This document shows, one piece after another, positions 44,368 to 54,286 of a stretch of 64,000 bases of DNA; within the stretch, counting starts at the first letter, position 1, and every line of letters begins with the position of its first letter. The notes beneath the pieces are model-generated. The model saw only the letters and a program-made list of their open reading frames with translations, searched no databases and had not been told where the DNA came from. The stretch spans positions 806,001 through 870,000 of the forward strand of contig NZ_QMFY01000001.1 of assembly GCF_003286915.1 (NCBI RefSeq). Reading direction: 5' to 3'. This DNA is from Pseudochryseolinea flava. Its GTDB lineage: Bacteria; Bacteroidota; Bacteroidia; Cytophagales; Cyclobacteriaceae. The translations under genes and the position numbers were made by a program.

Positions 44368-47349
44368 ATGAAAAAAGCATTGAAATGGGTCTTTATCATT
44401 TTAGGCGGATTGATCGTACTGATCTTGGCAGCAGCCTTTATTATTCCGGTTGTCTTTAAAGATGAAATTAAGGCGGCAATTGATAAAGAACTTGCGAAGT
44501 CTGTTAACGCAACGGTTTATCTCGAACCCGATAATTTTAGTTTATCATTGTTCAAAAACTTCCCGAACATCTCCGTTCAAATGAAAGAGCTTGGGGTCAT
44601 TAATAATGAGCCTTTTGCAGGCGAAGTTCTTTTTGCGGCGGAAGAACTGAACGTTGAAGTGAATTTATCGGATATTCTTTTTGGAGATCAACTCCGCGTA
44701 AAAGGAATTTCTTTGATCAAACCAGTCATCAACATTCAAGTGCTTCCCGATGGACGAGCCAATTACGATATCGCGATTCCATCTGCGGATACAGTTGAAA
44801 CACCCACCGAAGAACCAAGTGATTTTTCATTCGGAATAGACCACTGGGAAATTGTTGATGGGGATGTTACTTACAACGATAGGTCTATGCCTTTTTTGAT
44901 GGAAATAAAAGGACTTGACCACGCGGGAAGTGGTGATTTTACGCAAGATATATTTGACCTTAAAACAAACACTGAAGCCGATACCGTTACGATGGCTTAT
45001 GATGGATCTGAATATCTGTCCAACAAGCGTGCGTTTATCGATGCTACCATTTCGATCAGTGAGCAATACACAAAGTATACGTTCAAAGAGAACACGGCAA
45101 AGATTAATGACTTTGCGATGAGCTTCGATGGCTGGTTTAAAATGAATGAAAATGATTTTGGAATGGATATCAGCTTTAAGAGTCCTGAAAATTCATTTAA
45201 GAGCCTCCTCTCAATTGTTCCCGGAATGTTCACAGAAAGCTTCAAGGATATTCAAACGAAAGGTGATCTTGCCTTCAACGGTTTTGTTAAAGGAACTTAC
45301 AGCGAAAAGCAAATGCCGGCTTTCAATGTTAATCTATTGGTGAAAGATGGTATGTTCCAATATCCTGATCTTCCGACGGCCATTAACAACATCAATGTTG
45401 ACTTATTGATTGACAATAAAGATGGTGTTATTGACAACACCGTAATTGACTTGAAAAAACTTCATCTTGATTTCGGTTCAAATCCAGTAGATGCGCGCGC
45501 CTTGATCACGAAAATGTACCCAACCAATGTCGATGCAAGTCTTTCTGCAAAATTAAACCTCACCGAACTTAACAAGATGTTCCCGATGGAAGGTCTAAGC
45601 ATGAAAGGAAATTATTCTGTTGACCTCAAAGCAAAAGGTGTTTATGATAGTCTTAAGAAAACAATTCCTGCAATCGACGCAAACATGGCACTTGCTAACG
45701 GCTATGTGAAATCCGCGGATGTACCACTGCCACTAGATGATATCCATTTTACCTCTACGATTAAAAATACATCTGGCGTTTTAGCGGAGACATTTATTAC
45801 GGTGAAAGATTTTACGGTACTGCTCGACGGCGAGAAGTTTTCCGCTGATCTTCTTTTGCAGAACCTCGACGATTATACGTGGGATCTGAAAGCGAAGGGT
45901 GGAATCGATCTTGAAAAGATGACAAAAGTATTTCCACTTGAAGGTATGACGTTAGCGGGCAAAATAAAGGCCGATATTCAAACGAAAGGAAAATTCTCGG
46001 ACGTACAAGCAGAACGTTACGATAAGCTTCCAACCAGTGGCTCAGCGTCGTTGAAAGACTTTAAGTATGTAACAAAAGATCTTCCTACGGTTACCATGTC
46101 GCAGGCTACGATGGCATTCGATCCGAAAAAAATCGAGCTACAGAATGTAAATGGAACAATCGGTAAGAGTGATTTTAATGTTAGTGGCGCGGTTAACAAT
46201 TACCTTGGCTATGTTTTCGGAAAGAACGAAACAATCAAAGGCGTAGTGAATTTTAATTCGACGCTTCTCGATCTGAATGAATTTATGACCGACACAGAAG
46301 AGACCACAGCTACAACCGATACCGCTGCGATGAGCGTTATTCCGGTTCCGCAGAACATCGACTTTGTGTTGAAGTCTAATATCAAGCAAGTCAAAATGAT
46401 GGACTACAACATTACGAATGCTGCTGGAGACATTATCGTAAAGGATGGTATCGCCAACTTGAGTGGATTGAAATTTAATATGCTGGGTGGATCATTTGTG
46501 GTGAATGGTTCTTACAACACGAAAGACATTGAACATCCGAAGTATGATTTTGGGTTGAATGTTAACAGCGTTTCCATGAAGGAGGCGTCAAGTGCTTCGT
46601 CTCTTGTTTCCACTTACGCTCCAATTGCCGGACTTGTGAATGGTAATTTCTCACTTAAAGATTTCAGAATTAGCGGTGAGTTGTTGAAAGACATGATGCC
46701 GAACATGGCTACTGTAAATGGTGGCGGTGCGATTGAAATCGCGCAAGCTGCGTTAAAAGATTCTAAACTTGTTTCTGGAATTACATCGCTAACGAAGTTG
46801 GACAACACAAGTGAAGTAACGCTCAAAGATGTGGCGATGTCGGCGACAATTAAAGATGGAAGATTGAGCGTAAAACCATTTGATGTGAAGTTTGGTGAGT
46901 ATAAAACGACTGTATCTGGAAGTACTGGGCTCGATCAATCGATCGATTATAACTTGAAGATGAACGTGCCTGCTGGTAAGTTAGGAACACAACTAAATAG
47001 TTTCCTTGCCGACAAAGCTGGTGCGAAGACAGATCCAAATGGAACAGTGCCTGTTAATATTGCTCTGGGCGGATCAGTCACGAATCCTTCACCGAAGCTG
47101 GTTGCCTCAGGTGAGCAGAAGCAGCAGGTAAAAGATGCTGTGAGTAACACGGCTAAAGAAGAAGCAGGCAAAGCTTTGGAAAAAGCTGCGAAGGGAACCA
47201 AAGCTGAAGATGTAATTGGTGGGCTACTTGGCAAAAAAGATACAACGAAGACTAAGACAGATTCGACCAAGACACCTTCACAAAAACAGCAAGCTGAAGA
47301 AGGCGCCAAAGATTTGATCAAAGGGCTGTTGAAGAAGAAAAAGAACTAG
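44368..47349 (+). CDS. AsmA-like (TamB/AsmA superfamily) membrane protein
   Basis: 993 residues. The N-terminus is a membrane anchor ('WVFIILGGLIVLILAAAFIIPVVF', residues 8-31) followed by the AsmA_N pattern 'LYLEPDNFSLSLFKNFPNISVQMKELGVIN' and 'LRVKGISLIKPVINIQVLPDGRANYDI'. A very long stretch of alternating hydrophobic residues is rich in N-x-x-L-D-L strand repeats, typical of groove-forming lipid-transport proteins. The AsmA_2-like C-terminus has 'VNGGGAIEIAQAALKDSKLVSGITSL'. The tail is Lys/Thr/Ala-rich. The family bridges the envelope and moves phospholipid; the specific role here is unknown. A bidirectional terminator follows. Confidence 0.88.
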   Translation: MKKALKWVFIILGGLIVLILAAAFIIPVVFKDEIKAAIDKELAKSVNATVYLEPDNFSLSLFKNFPNISVQMKELGVINNEPFAGEVLFAAEELNVEVNLSDILFGDQLRVKGISLIKPVINIQVLPDGRANYDIAIPSADTVETPTEEPSDFSFGIDHWEIVDGDVTYNDRSMPFLMEIKGLDHAGSGDFTQDIFDLKTNTEADTVTMAYDGSEYLSNKRAFIDATISISEQYTKYTFKENTAKINDFAMSFDGWFKMNENDFGMDISFKSPENSFKSLLSIVPGMFTESFKDIQTKGDLAFNGFVKGTYSEKQMPAFNVNLLVKDGMFQYPDLPTAINNINVDLLIDNKDGVIDNTVIDLKKLHLDFGSNPVDARALITKMYPTNVDASLSAKLNLTELNKMFPMEGLSMKGNYSVDLKAKGVYDSLKKTIPAIDANMALANGYVKSADVPLPLDDIHFTSTIKNTSGVLAETFITVKDFTVLLDGEKFSADLLLQNLDDYTWDLKAKGGIDLEKMTKVFPLEGMTLAGKIKADIQTKGKFSDVQAERYDKLPTSGSASLKDFKYVTKDLPTVTMSQATMAFDPKKIELQNVNGTIGKSDFNVSGAVNNYLGYVFGKNETIKGVVNFNSTLLDLNEFMTDTEETTATTDTAAMSVIPVPQNIDFVLKSNIKQVKMMDYNITNAAGDIIVKDGIANLSGLKFNMLGGSFVVNGSYNTKDIEHPKYDFGLNVNSVSMKEASSASSLVSTYAPIAGLVNGNFSLKDFRISGELLKDMMPNMATVNGGGAIEIAQAALKDSKLVSGITSLTKLDNTSEVTLKDVAMSATIKDGRLSVKPFDVKFGEYKTTVSGSTGLDQSIDYNLKMNVPAGKLGTQLNSFLADKAGAKTDPNGTVPVNIALGGSVTNPSPKLVASGEQKQQVKDAVSNTAKEEAGKALEKAAKGTKAEDVIGGLLGKKDTTKTKTDSTKTPSQKQQAEEGAKDLIKGLLKKKKN

Positions 47350-47372
47350 GCCGTTAACGATTCATCGATAAC

Positions 47373-47407
47373 AAAAAGAGCACGACTTTAAAATCGTGCT
47401 CTTTTTT
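47373..47407. terminator. Bidirectional Rho-independent terminator
   Basis: AAAAAGAGCACGA (47373-47385) pairs with TCGTGCTCTTTTT (47394-47406), and an A tract on one side and a T tract on the other serve both strands. It lies between the convergent AsmA-like gene and the 721-residue protein gene. Confidence 0.9.
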
Positions 47408-47427
47408 ATTGTTGAAAGTTATAAGCT

Positions 47428-49593
47428 TTATTCTTCTACACTCTCCTTGCGAAGATATTCAATCAAATAAGCCTTGTCGTCGGTGTTAGTAGTGGTCTCG
47501 TCGTAGTCGACGTAGTTTAATGTACCCCACGTAGAAAGTTTGTTGGGTTCGAATGGACCAAAAACACCACGATAACTTTCTGCCTCATCAAAGGAAATAT
47601 TTACCACGTAAAATTTCATTGGCTTTCCTTCGTACGTCTCAAGACCCTGATACGTAATCTCTACTTTCAATGGTTGGTAATCCTCATCTTCAAGATATGA
47701 ATATACCTGCGCGATGACCAAGCTATCTTGGTTTGCATATGCCTTCGGAAAATATTGTGTCAGTCCATCTTCTTCAAGCCTATCAAACAGCATAATCCTA
47801 CTAGAATTATTTTTTGCAAAGCCTTCTAATATCGATGGATCTACGCGCTGCTTATGTTTCAGCAATGTGTTGCTGGCCAATATTCCGATGTAATAGTGAT
47901 CGCTGCTGACAAGTTCTGTTAAAGCACTGACTTGCTTTTTGTCAAGGGCTTCGTAGTATTTCATGATTTCCACAACGTCGTCGATGTAGTCGTACGTTGA
48001 ATCCTTGCGGAAGGTCTTCATCTCGCTTTCAAAATCGGCGTTTATCGTTGGCCTCCAAGCCGCGACTTCCTGAATTTTTAATCGTTTGTCATGAAGAAGA
48101 TTTTTCATGAAAGGATAAAGCGGCATCTTATAAGGAGGTTGCTTCAGGAGCGCAATAGTTTTGTCATAGAAGTATCGTTGATCAACGGAATCGACGGTAT
48201 ACATTCCAATCAATGAGTGATAATATTCATCAGCCGTCGGTGTGTGTTTCGTGAGAAGAACGATGCGCAAGTCCAATGCTTCACGTGTTGGTAAATGTGT
48301 GAGTACCCCGATGGCTGCGAATTCTTGCGACGAATTTTTGTTTAACGTCGGAAATAACTTTTCTATGAACGAGATCGATTTTTCTGACTCTATCTCCGCG
48401 AGCGCTTTCAATAGATATACTTTCCGACTGTTCTCGGTGTCTTTATCATCGGCATACTGTTTTCCGAGATAGGTAAAAATGTCTTCCAGATTTTTCTCAG
48501 TGAAGGATGCTAACCGCATATACTTTTTTGCCTCGTTTGAAATGCTGGTGTCGGCATTTACCAAATCTTGCAGCAATCGGGACGACTTGTCTGAAAACAA
48601 ATCACCTTCTGGAGGTGCTGAGAATTTGATCCCTTTAAATATTTTCTCCGTATCCCTGTTTTGAATATGCGATGGATGTGCGCCGCCGAGTAGCAAATAG
48701 CCCGCGTTACCTCGCACGAAAGTCAGGTATCGATACCAAGCGTGTTTGGTTTTTTTAACGATCAATTCTTTTGCAGGTACGCCGTCGACAATAACATCAC
48801 GCTCTTCATTTTCAGCATCATTCGCTGACTTAAACGAAGACAGATAGTCTGCAACCCATGTCGAATCATTTTCGAATTGTGCGTACTTGGAGTATCGGCT
48901 GATTAAAATCGAGTAAGAATCACCGGAGTTTTCATCTTGAAAAGCATATGCTTCCGATCCAAGATTATCTTCACCATTCAGTTCACCTGTGGTGGCCTTG
49001 TCAAAAACAGGTTTGCCCGGAAGATTCATCTTTATGGTGTTGCCAACATCATACGTAGCAAAACTTGCCGGCTGAAGCGGTAACAGCTTAAAAGAATTGA
49101 CAAACTTATCGAGGTTAGATTTTTGTTTCTTTGGAAAAATCCCGGCGATTACATACGCGCGGTTAGAGCGGAGGATAACTTTGAAGTGTGCGACGACATC
49201 GTCAACACTGACGTCGATGGTTTTTCCTGGATATCCATCGAAGATGATGTCCTTTACTTGTGGCTTTTCAGCATCTGCGGCTGCATAACTATTCGAAACT
49301 TTACTCAACATTTCTTCGACCACCTGCGCGAGGTAAATGGAATCGCTTTGAATGTTCACGCCAGTTTCGAATGCATTGTAGATCACAAACGCGGTGACGG
49401 GTTCCTTCGCCATCATGTGGATATGCGCGGTTACCGAATAGCCCTCCGCGGTTTCACGCGTAAGATCTTTCATCTCGGGCTCCGCTGGAAAATTAACGGA
49501 GAATGCACCGGCCTTTGACGTGAAGGGATGCCATTTTTGCGCAGGCAATGCAATACTGATCAGCATGCTAAATGCCAACAACGTTGATCTCAT
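47428..49593 (-). CDS. Secreted protein with two PsbP-like domains and a helical-repeat region
   Basis: 721 residues with a signal peptide (MRSTLLAFSMLISIALPAQ). Two similar domains come first: one about 20-175 ('AGAFSVNFPAEPEM' to 'KFVNSFKLLP'), the other about 180-335 ('GNTIKMNLPGKPVF' to 'KIFKGIKFSAP'), matching the pattern of PsbP/TPM-like lipid-independent domains seen in many Bacteroidota. Residues about 340-640 are helix-rich and irregularly repeated (HEAT-like). No catalytic motif is seen. It ends 17 nt before the start of the RNase G gene would read, both on the minus strand, with rng upstream. Location extracytoplasmic; function unknown. Confidence 0.75.
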   Translation of the reverse strand: MRSTLLAFSMLISIALPAQKWHPFTSKAGAFSVNFPAEPEMKDLTRETAEGYSVTAHIHMMAKEPVTAFVIYNAFETGVNIQSDSIYLAQVVEEMLSKVSNSYAAADAEKPQVKDIIFDGYPGKTIDVSVDDVVAHFKVILRSNRAYVIAGIFPKKQKSNLDKFVNSFKLLPLQPASFATYDVGNTIKMNLPGKPVFDKATTGELNGEDNLGSEAYAFQDENSGDSYSILISRYSKYAQFENDSTWVADYLSSFKSANDAENEERDVIVDGVPAKELIVKKTKHAWYRYLTFVRGNAGYLLLGGAHPSHIQNRDTEKIFKGIKFSAPPEGDLFSDKSSRLLQDLVNADTSISNEAKKYMRLASFTEKNLEDIFTYLGKQYADDKDTENSRKVYLLKALAEIESEKSISFIEKLFPTLNKNSSQEFAAIGVLTHLPTREALDLRIVLLTKHTPTADEYYHSLIGMYTVDSVDQRYFYDKTIALLKQPPYKMPLYPFMKNLLHDKRLKIQEVAAWRPTINADFESEMKTFRKDSTYDYIDDVVEIMKYYEALDKKQVSALTELVSSDHYYIGILASNTLLKHKQRVDPSILEGFAKNNSSRIMLFDRLEEDGLTQYFPKAYANQDSLVIAQVYSYLEDEDYQPLKVEITYQGLETYEGKPMKFYVVNISFDEAESYRGVFGPFEPNKLSTWGTLNYVDYDETTTNTDDKAYLIEYLRKESVEE

Positions 49594-49610
49594 ATCGATA
49601 GAATAAAAAA

Positions 49611-51164
49611 CTAGTTCAGTTGGATCTCCTCACCTTCTTTGTTGAGGAATTTAAATTCGGTAACGCCCATCGAAGAATCCATGATCATATTCACCCAACG
49701 CTTGTATTTGAAATACCATTTCACTCGTCTGGAAATAATTCCTTTAGTGAAAAACGCGTATACATATGGATGTACGGCAAGCACGAGATCTTTCTCATTT
49801 TGCTTCACCAATAAATGCTCGATATTCTTTTCGATGAGATCGGATACCAGGATCGACGCAGTAATCTTGCCCGTACCGTTGCAAGTCGGACAAACTTCCT
49901 TCGTTGCAATATTCATCTGCGGACGAACACGCTCACGGGTAATTTGCATCAAACCGAATTTTGACAACGGAAGAACAGTAGACTTTGCCTTGTCTTCTTC
50001 CATTTCATCCTTGATCGTCTTATAGATGAGTTTCTTGTTATCCTGATTCTTCATGTCGATGAAGTCGATAACAATAATTCCACCCATATCGCGCAGCCTT
50101 AACTGGCGTGCAATTTCTTTTGCAGCCTCAAGATTTACAGACAATGCTGTGGTTTCTTGATTCTCTTCGCGATTAGATTTATTTCCACTATTAACATCGA
50201 TAACGTGGAGTGCTTCCGTATGCTCGATAATCAAATAGCCGCCACCTTTCAAACTCACGGTTTGACCGAAAGCAGATTTAATTTGCTTTTCGATGCCATA
50301 ATGTTCGAAGATTTTTGCCTTGCCTGAATAAAGTTTGACAATTTTTTCTTTGTCGGGTGCAATGCTGCGAACGTATGCTTTTACGTCTTCAAAGATTTTC
50401 TTGTCGTCGACGTGAACGTTATCGAAAGATTCGTTCAGCATATCGCGCAGGAGAGAAGATGTCTTGCTGAGTTCGCCGATGATTTTGTCGCGGGAATTTG
50501 CTGTAACGAGACGCGTCATTCCTTCTTCCCATGTTTTGACCATGGAGCGGAGGTCGCGGTCGAGTTCGGCTACATCTTTGCCTTCAGCAACGGTGCGGAT
50601 AATCACACCAAAGTTTTCAGGTTTGATGGATTGGATTAGCCTTAGAAGGCGTTTGCGTTCCTCGCTGCTGGTGATTTTTTTGGAAACACTTACGGCATTG
50701 GAAAAAGGCACCAATACTAAGTATCGGCCTGCCAGAGATAACTCACAGGATAATCGTGGCCCTTTTGTAGAAATTGGCTCTTTAACAATTTGAACCGGAA
50801 CGACTTGATTCTTTGCAAGAAGCTGTGTGATCTTGCCGTGTTTGTCAATATCTGGTTCGGGATTGAATTTGTCGAGTTTTCCACCATTGATCTTTTTGGC
50901 GCGAACCAGTTTCGTAAACTTTTGTAACGAACCGAATTGTGGACCGAGATCAAGGTAATGAAGGAAAGCATCTTTATCGTAGCCGACATCTATGAATGCT
51001 GCATTCAACCCTTGGACTACCTTCTTAACGGTACCCAAGTAGATATCACCTACGGTAAACTTGCTTCCCTCTTCCTCGTTGTGAAATTCAACAAGCGTTT
51101 TATCTTTTAGAAGGGCTATACGACATCCGTCCTGAGTGGCACTAATTATTAGTTCATTACTCAA
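49611..51164 (-). CDS. rng: Ribonuclease G (RNase E/G family)
   Basis: 517 residues of the RNase E/G family of RNA endonucleases. The S1 domain is N-terminal ('FTVGDIYLGTVKKVVQGLNAAFIDVG'). The DNase I-like catalytic Asp residues are in 'LHVIDVNSGNKS' and 'GGIIVIDFIDM', and the Zn-link is 'CPTCNGTG' (CPxC). No long C-terminal degradosome scaffold is present, so it is RNase G-like rather than RNase E. Roles in 16S rRNA 5' maturation and mRNA decay are expected. It sits in a minus-strand run HU, TPR, 29-residue basic protein, rng, 721-residue protein. Confidence 0.94.
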   Translation of the reverse strand: MSNELIISATQDGCRIALLKDKTLVEFHNEEEGSKFTVGDIYLGTVKKVVQGLNAAFIDVGYDKDAFLHYLDLGPQFGSLQKFTKLVRAKKINGGKLDKFNPEPDIDKHGKITQLLAKNQVVPVQIVKEPISTKGPRLSCELSLAGRYLVLVPFSNAVSVSKKITSSEERKRLLRLIQSIKPENFGVIIRTVAEGKDVAELDRDLRSMVKTWEEGMTRLVTANSRDKIIGELSKTSSLLRDMLNESFDNVHVDDKKIFEDVKAYVRSIAPDKEKIVKLYSGKAKIFEHYGIEKQIKSAFGQTVSLKGGGYLIIEHTEALHVIDVNSGNKSNREENQETTALSVNLEAAKEIARQLRLRDMGGIIVIDFIDMKNQDNKKLIYKTIKDEMEEDKAKSTVLPLSKFGLMQITRERVRPQMNIATKEVCPTCNGTGKITASILVSDLIEKNIEHLLVKQNEKDLVLAVHPYVYAFFTKGIISRRVKWYFKYKRWVNMIMDSSMGVTEFKFLNKEGEEIQLN

Positions 51165-51249
51165 AACGTAAAAAATTAAAATGAAAAGATGTGTATAAGC
51201 TGAAAAGGCAGGAGTCGATTAGTAAAGACCCTGCCAGCAGACGAACGAA

Positions 51250-51339
51250 TTACTTCTTCTTATGTCTGTTCTTTCTAAGGCGCTTCTTACGCTTGTGCGT
51301 TGCCATTTTGTGCTTCTTTCTTTTCTTTCCGCTTGGCAT
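51250..51339 (-). CDS. 29-residue basic protein of the AURKAIP1/COX24 (mS38-like) type
   Basis: A tiny ATG frame of 29 residues, more than half Lys, Arg or His: MPSGKKRKKHK, then MATHKRKKR, then LRKNRHKKK. I recognise the pattern 'KRKKHKMxxHKxKKR...RKNRxKKK' of the AURKAIP1/COX24 C-terminal domain, which in mitochondria is small-subunit protein mS38. Bacteroidota encode such short versions, plausibly ribosomal. Between HU/TPR and rng it matches a translation-related neighbourhood. Its leader contains the hairpin GCCGAT-CTTA-ATCGGC (51363-51378 on plus) and GGAGGAG about 15 nt before the ATG, further than normal for a Shine-Dalgarno site. Confidence 0.85.
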   Translation of the reverse strand: MPSGKKRKKHKMATHKRKKRLRKNRHKKK

Positions 51340-51417
51340 AGTAGTAATTTTTGCTCCTCCACGCCGATCTTAATCGGCAATTTCCTTTATGGATTATTGG
51401 AGGGGTTGGTTAAACAA

Positions 51418-52221
51418 TTATTTTAAATCCTTTAGATAAGAATCCACTGTTTCTTGAACAGCAGGATCATTATCCAGTTGTTTCACTTTTTCGAGTTGCT
51501 CGCGAGCGCCTTTCTTATCGCCAGTTTCCATCAACGAGATTCCCAAGAGTAATCGTCCTTGAATGTGTTCTGGACTAATCTTGATTAACTTCTCAAGGTG
51601 CCCAACAGCTTTATCATACTGTCGAGACTGCACTGAGAGCATTCCAAGATTGTAGAGTGCTTCTTCATGCGTCGGATCCACTTCAAGGATTTCACGCAAA
51701 AGCGCAACACCCTGCATCGGAGCTTCCGTCATGTAGGTCATCGCAAGCTTTGTCTTAACATCTAGGTTCTTCGGATTCTCCGCTAAAACCTGTTTATAAA
51801 TGTCTTGCGCTTTCCTCGCCAACATTCCCTGCTTTTTTGCATCAACGGCAAAAGTGTAAGCTTCATAATATTGGTCGCCGGCCTTTGTCCAGCTTCCAGG
51901 CGTACCATAAAACTTAGCAGCATCCTCGGCAAACCACGCAGAACTGTCAAATTTGCCAGCTTCGCGGTATAGGTCTGCTAAAGAGTCGGCAAAGATAGCA
52001 TTTTTTTCTTTCTCAGAACTTTTCTCATACAGAGACCGAACAGCTTTAATAGCATTACCCGTTTCTGGGGCAATCGGTTTATGCATCTCTGGCTTCGTTT
52101 GAGCAGTTGAGTCACCCGAGGCTAAGGGTGCATCATTCTCAATGACTACTTTCGGAAGCAAAAAAATAATGGCGATCAGTGCGACACTGACCACCAACAA
52201 TATTATCCGTGTTTTAATCAT
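51418..52221 (-). CDS. TPR-repeat protein, membrane-anchored
   Basis: 267 residues with one N-terminal membrane segment (residues 5-24) and no cleavage site. Tetratricopeptide-like repeats fill the rest, clearest at 'ALYNLGMLSVQSRQYDKAVGHLEKLIKISPEH' and 'IQGRLLLGISLMETGDKKGAREQLEKVKQL'. TPR proteins scaffold other proteins; the partner is unknown. It is followed on the minus strand by the 29-residue basic protein and rng, and preceded by HU 39 nt upstream. Confidence 0.85.
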   Translation of the reverse strand: MIKTRIILLVVSVALIAIIFLLPKVVIENDAPLASGDSTAQTKPEMHKPIAPETGNAIKAVRSLYEKSSEKEKNAIFADSLADLYREAGKFDSSAWFAEDAAKFYGTPGSWTKAGDQYYEAYTFAVDAKKQGMLARKAQDIYKQVLAENPKNLDVKTKLAMTYMTEAPMQGVALLREILEVDPTHEEALYNLGMLSVQSRQYDKAVGHLEKLIKISPEHIQGRLLLGISLMETGDKKGAREQLEKVKQLDNDPAVQETVDSYLKDLK

Positions 52222-52260
52222 CTATTTTGAGGATCGAATGATCGACCGGGAAGGCAAAAT

Positions 52261-52596
52261 TTAATCTACGTCTTCTTCTTTAAGGTTTTCTGGGCGATCC
52301 GCCATTAGTTTTACTTTCTCGCTGTTCTTAATCTTGCTCACAAAAATCTTTGCAGGCTTAAAAGCAGGAACATAGTGCTCGTCAATTACCAAGGCAGTAT
52401 TGCGTGAAATATTTCGGGCAATCTTTTTCTTCCGCTTCTTGTTAATAAAACTTCCAAATCCGCGGATATAGATATTATTGCCATTGGACATAGAATTCTT
52501 AACAACGCTAAAAAATGCTTCTACGGAGGCTGTTACATCAGCCTTGTCAACTCCAGTTTTCTCAGCGATTTCGTTGATGATGTCTGCTTTGGTCAC
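52261..52596 (-). CDS. HU-family DNA-binding protein
   Basis: 111 residues of the HU/IHF family: 'MTKADIINEIAEKTGVDKADVTASVEAFFSVVKNSM' is the dimer body, and 'GNNIYIRGFGSFINKKRKKKIARNI' begins the DNA-binding beta arm, with an acidic/charged C-terminal extension ('KNSEKVKLMADRPENLKEEDVD') of about 20 residues beyond the usual 90-residue HU. It bends and compacts DNA. Upstream it diverges from mutY with 96 nt between starts. Confidence 0.93.
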   Translation of the reverse strand: MTKADIINEIAEKTGVDKADVTASVEAFFSVVKNSMSNGNNIYIRGFGSFINKKRKKKIARNISRNTALVIDEHYVPAFKPAKIFVSKIKNSEKVKLMADRPENLKEEDVD

Positions 52597-52692
52597 AATC
52601 GTATATTTAAGGTCTCCAAAAATGGGTTGGCAAAGTTATACGCCGCCCGTAGATTTAAAAATGAATATTGAAAAAATCTGATAATCAGGAGG

Positions 52693-53754
52693 ATGGACAG
52701 CCGATATTTCTCTGATAAAGTCGTTAAATGGTATCTTCAAAATCAACGAGACCTGCCGTGGAGACAGACGCGCGATGCTTATCGCATCTGGCTTTCGGAA
52801 ATAATTCTTCAGCAAACTAGAGTCAGCCAAGGCTTACCTTATTATTTAAGGTTTGTCGATAGCTACCCAACCGTAGAAGCACTGGCGAATGCCTCCGAGC
52901 AATCTGTACTTCGGTTGTGGCAAGGCTTAGGGTATTACACGCGCGCACGAAACTTGCATAAATGCGCAAAGGTGGTCGCTACAACGTATGCGGGTAAATT
53001 CCCGAATAACTTTGAAGCACTGAAAAAACTTCCTGGTATTGGCGACTATACTGCGGCAGCCATCGCTTCCATTTGCTTTAAAGAACCTGTGGCGGTAATC
53101 GACGGCAATGTGTTTCGTGTCTTGTCAAGGATTTATGGAATAGAGACAGCCATCAATTCGCCGGCAGGAAAAAAGGAATTTACTGACCTTGGTAACAAAT
53201 TAATTCTCGACCAATCGCCTGACATCTATAATCAGGCTGTCATGGAATTTGGTGCCCTTCACTGTACGCCCAAAAACCCGAAGTGCGGGGAATGCCCCTT
53301 TCAATCAAAATGTGTCGCGGCGATCAATAGCCTGCAAGACAAGCTGCCGGTGAAAATAAAAGGCAAGCCAGTCCGCAAACGCTACTTTAATTATATCGTG
53401 GTGCGCAAAGGCAACTCATTGTTAATGCGGCGACGAGATCAAAAAGATATTTGGCATGGACTCTTCGATTTCTATATGGTGGAAACAAACCGTCAAACTG
53501 CGTTTTCGAAGATCTTATCAGCTGATAAATATCTAAGCAAATATTTGAGCAGGGAAGACAAAACAGAGATGGTTAAGAAATTTAAGCATGTTTTAACCCA
53601 TCAGATCATCATTTCAACATTTACGGTTGTTGAGAAGCGCGGCGTGCCTTGGGATAAAGATCTTAAAATGAAATTCTTTAATAGGAAGCAAATTGCTGCA
53701 CTTCCGAAACCGGTTTTGATTAGCAAATTCCTGGACGAATACCAGCTTTTGTAG
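52693..53754 (+). CDS. mutY: A/G-specific adenine glycosylase
   Basis: 353 residues. MutY removes adenine mispaired with 8-oxoG. Catalytic residues are Glu36 in 'WLSEIILQQTRV' and Asp137 in 'VAVIDGNVFRVLSR'. The helix-hairpin-helix is 'LPGIGDYTAAAIASICF'. The [4Fe-4S] cluster is C191-x6-C198-x2-C201-x5-C207. A NUDIX-like C-terminal domain ('YFNYIVVRKGNSLLMRRRDQKDIWHGLFDFYMVE') senses 8-oxoG. It is followed by ssb and gldE at short distance in the conserved Bacteroidota order. Confidence 0.96.
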   Translation: MDSRYFSDKVVKWYLQNQRDLPWRQTRDAYRIWLSEIILQQTRVSQGLPYYLRFVDSYPTVEALANASEQSVLRLWQGLGYYTRARNLHKCAKVVATTYAGKFPNNFEALKKLPGIGDYTAAAIASICFKEPVAVIDGNVFRVLSRIYGIETAINSPAGKKEFTDLGNKLILDQSPDIYNQAVMEFGALHCTPKNPKCGECPFQSKCVAAINSLQDKLPVKIKGKPVRKRYFNYIVVRKGNSLLMRRRDQKDIWHGLFDFYMVETNRQTAFSKILSADKYLSKYLSREDKTEMVKKFKHVLTHQIIISTFTVVEKRGVPWDKDLKMKFFNRKQIAALPKPVLISKFLDEYQLL

Positions 53755-53817
53755 AACGGGATTGGTATTTTTGTTAAGAGCCCTCCTCTTTCCAAATAGA
53801 AAATAAATAATAACAAT

Positions 53818-54264
53818 ATGTCAGGAGTAAATAAGGTAATTCTCGTTGGTCGACTTGGTAAAGACCCGGAAGTTAGGAATCTGGACAACGGTGCCGTGGT
53901 AGCAAACTTTAGTATCGCTACATCGGAAAGTTACAAGGACCGCACCACTGGTGAGAAAAAAGAAATTACCGAATGGCACAACGTCGTGCTGTGGAGAGGC
54001 CTAGCCGAGATTGCACAGAAATACCTGAGAAAAGGCGACATGGTTTTTATTGAAGGTAAACTTAGAACACGCTCATGGGAGAAAGACGGCGTGACAAGAT
54101 ACACGACAGAAGTAGTAGCGGATAACATGACGATGCTTTCACCGAAAACAGGTGGTGCCTCAGGTGGTGGAAGTTCTGACTATGGATCTGAGCGTTCTGG
54201 TAGTGAGCCGATGAGGACTGCAGCCACAACAAGTGATACGAGTACAGACGATCTGCCTTTCTAA
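53818..54264 (+). CDS. ssb: Single-stranded DNA-binding protein
   Basis: 148 residues. The OB-fold N-terminus '[20 protein letters not shown]' and '[12 protein letters not shown]' identify SSB. The C-terminus is a Gly/Ser-rich linker leading to the acidic tip 'TDDLPF', the protein-interaction tail. The gldE frame opens inside its 3' end at 54233. Confidence 0.97.
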   Translation: MSGVNKVILVGRLGKDPEVRNLDNGAVVANFSIATSESYKDRTTGEKKEITEWHNVVLWRGLAEIAQKYLRKGDMVFIEGKLRTRSWEKDGVTRYTTEVVADNMTMLSPKTGGASGGGSSDYGSERSGSEPMRTAATTSDTSTDDLPF

Positions 54265-54286
54265 CCTCCATTCAGAATTAAAAAAG

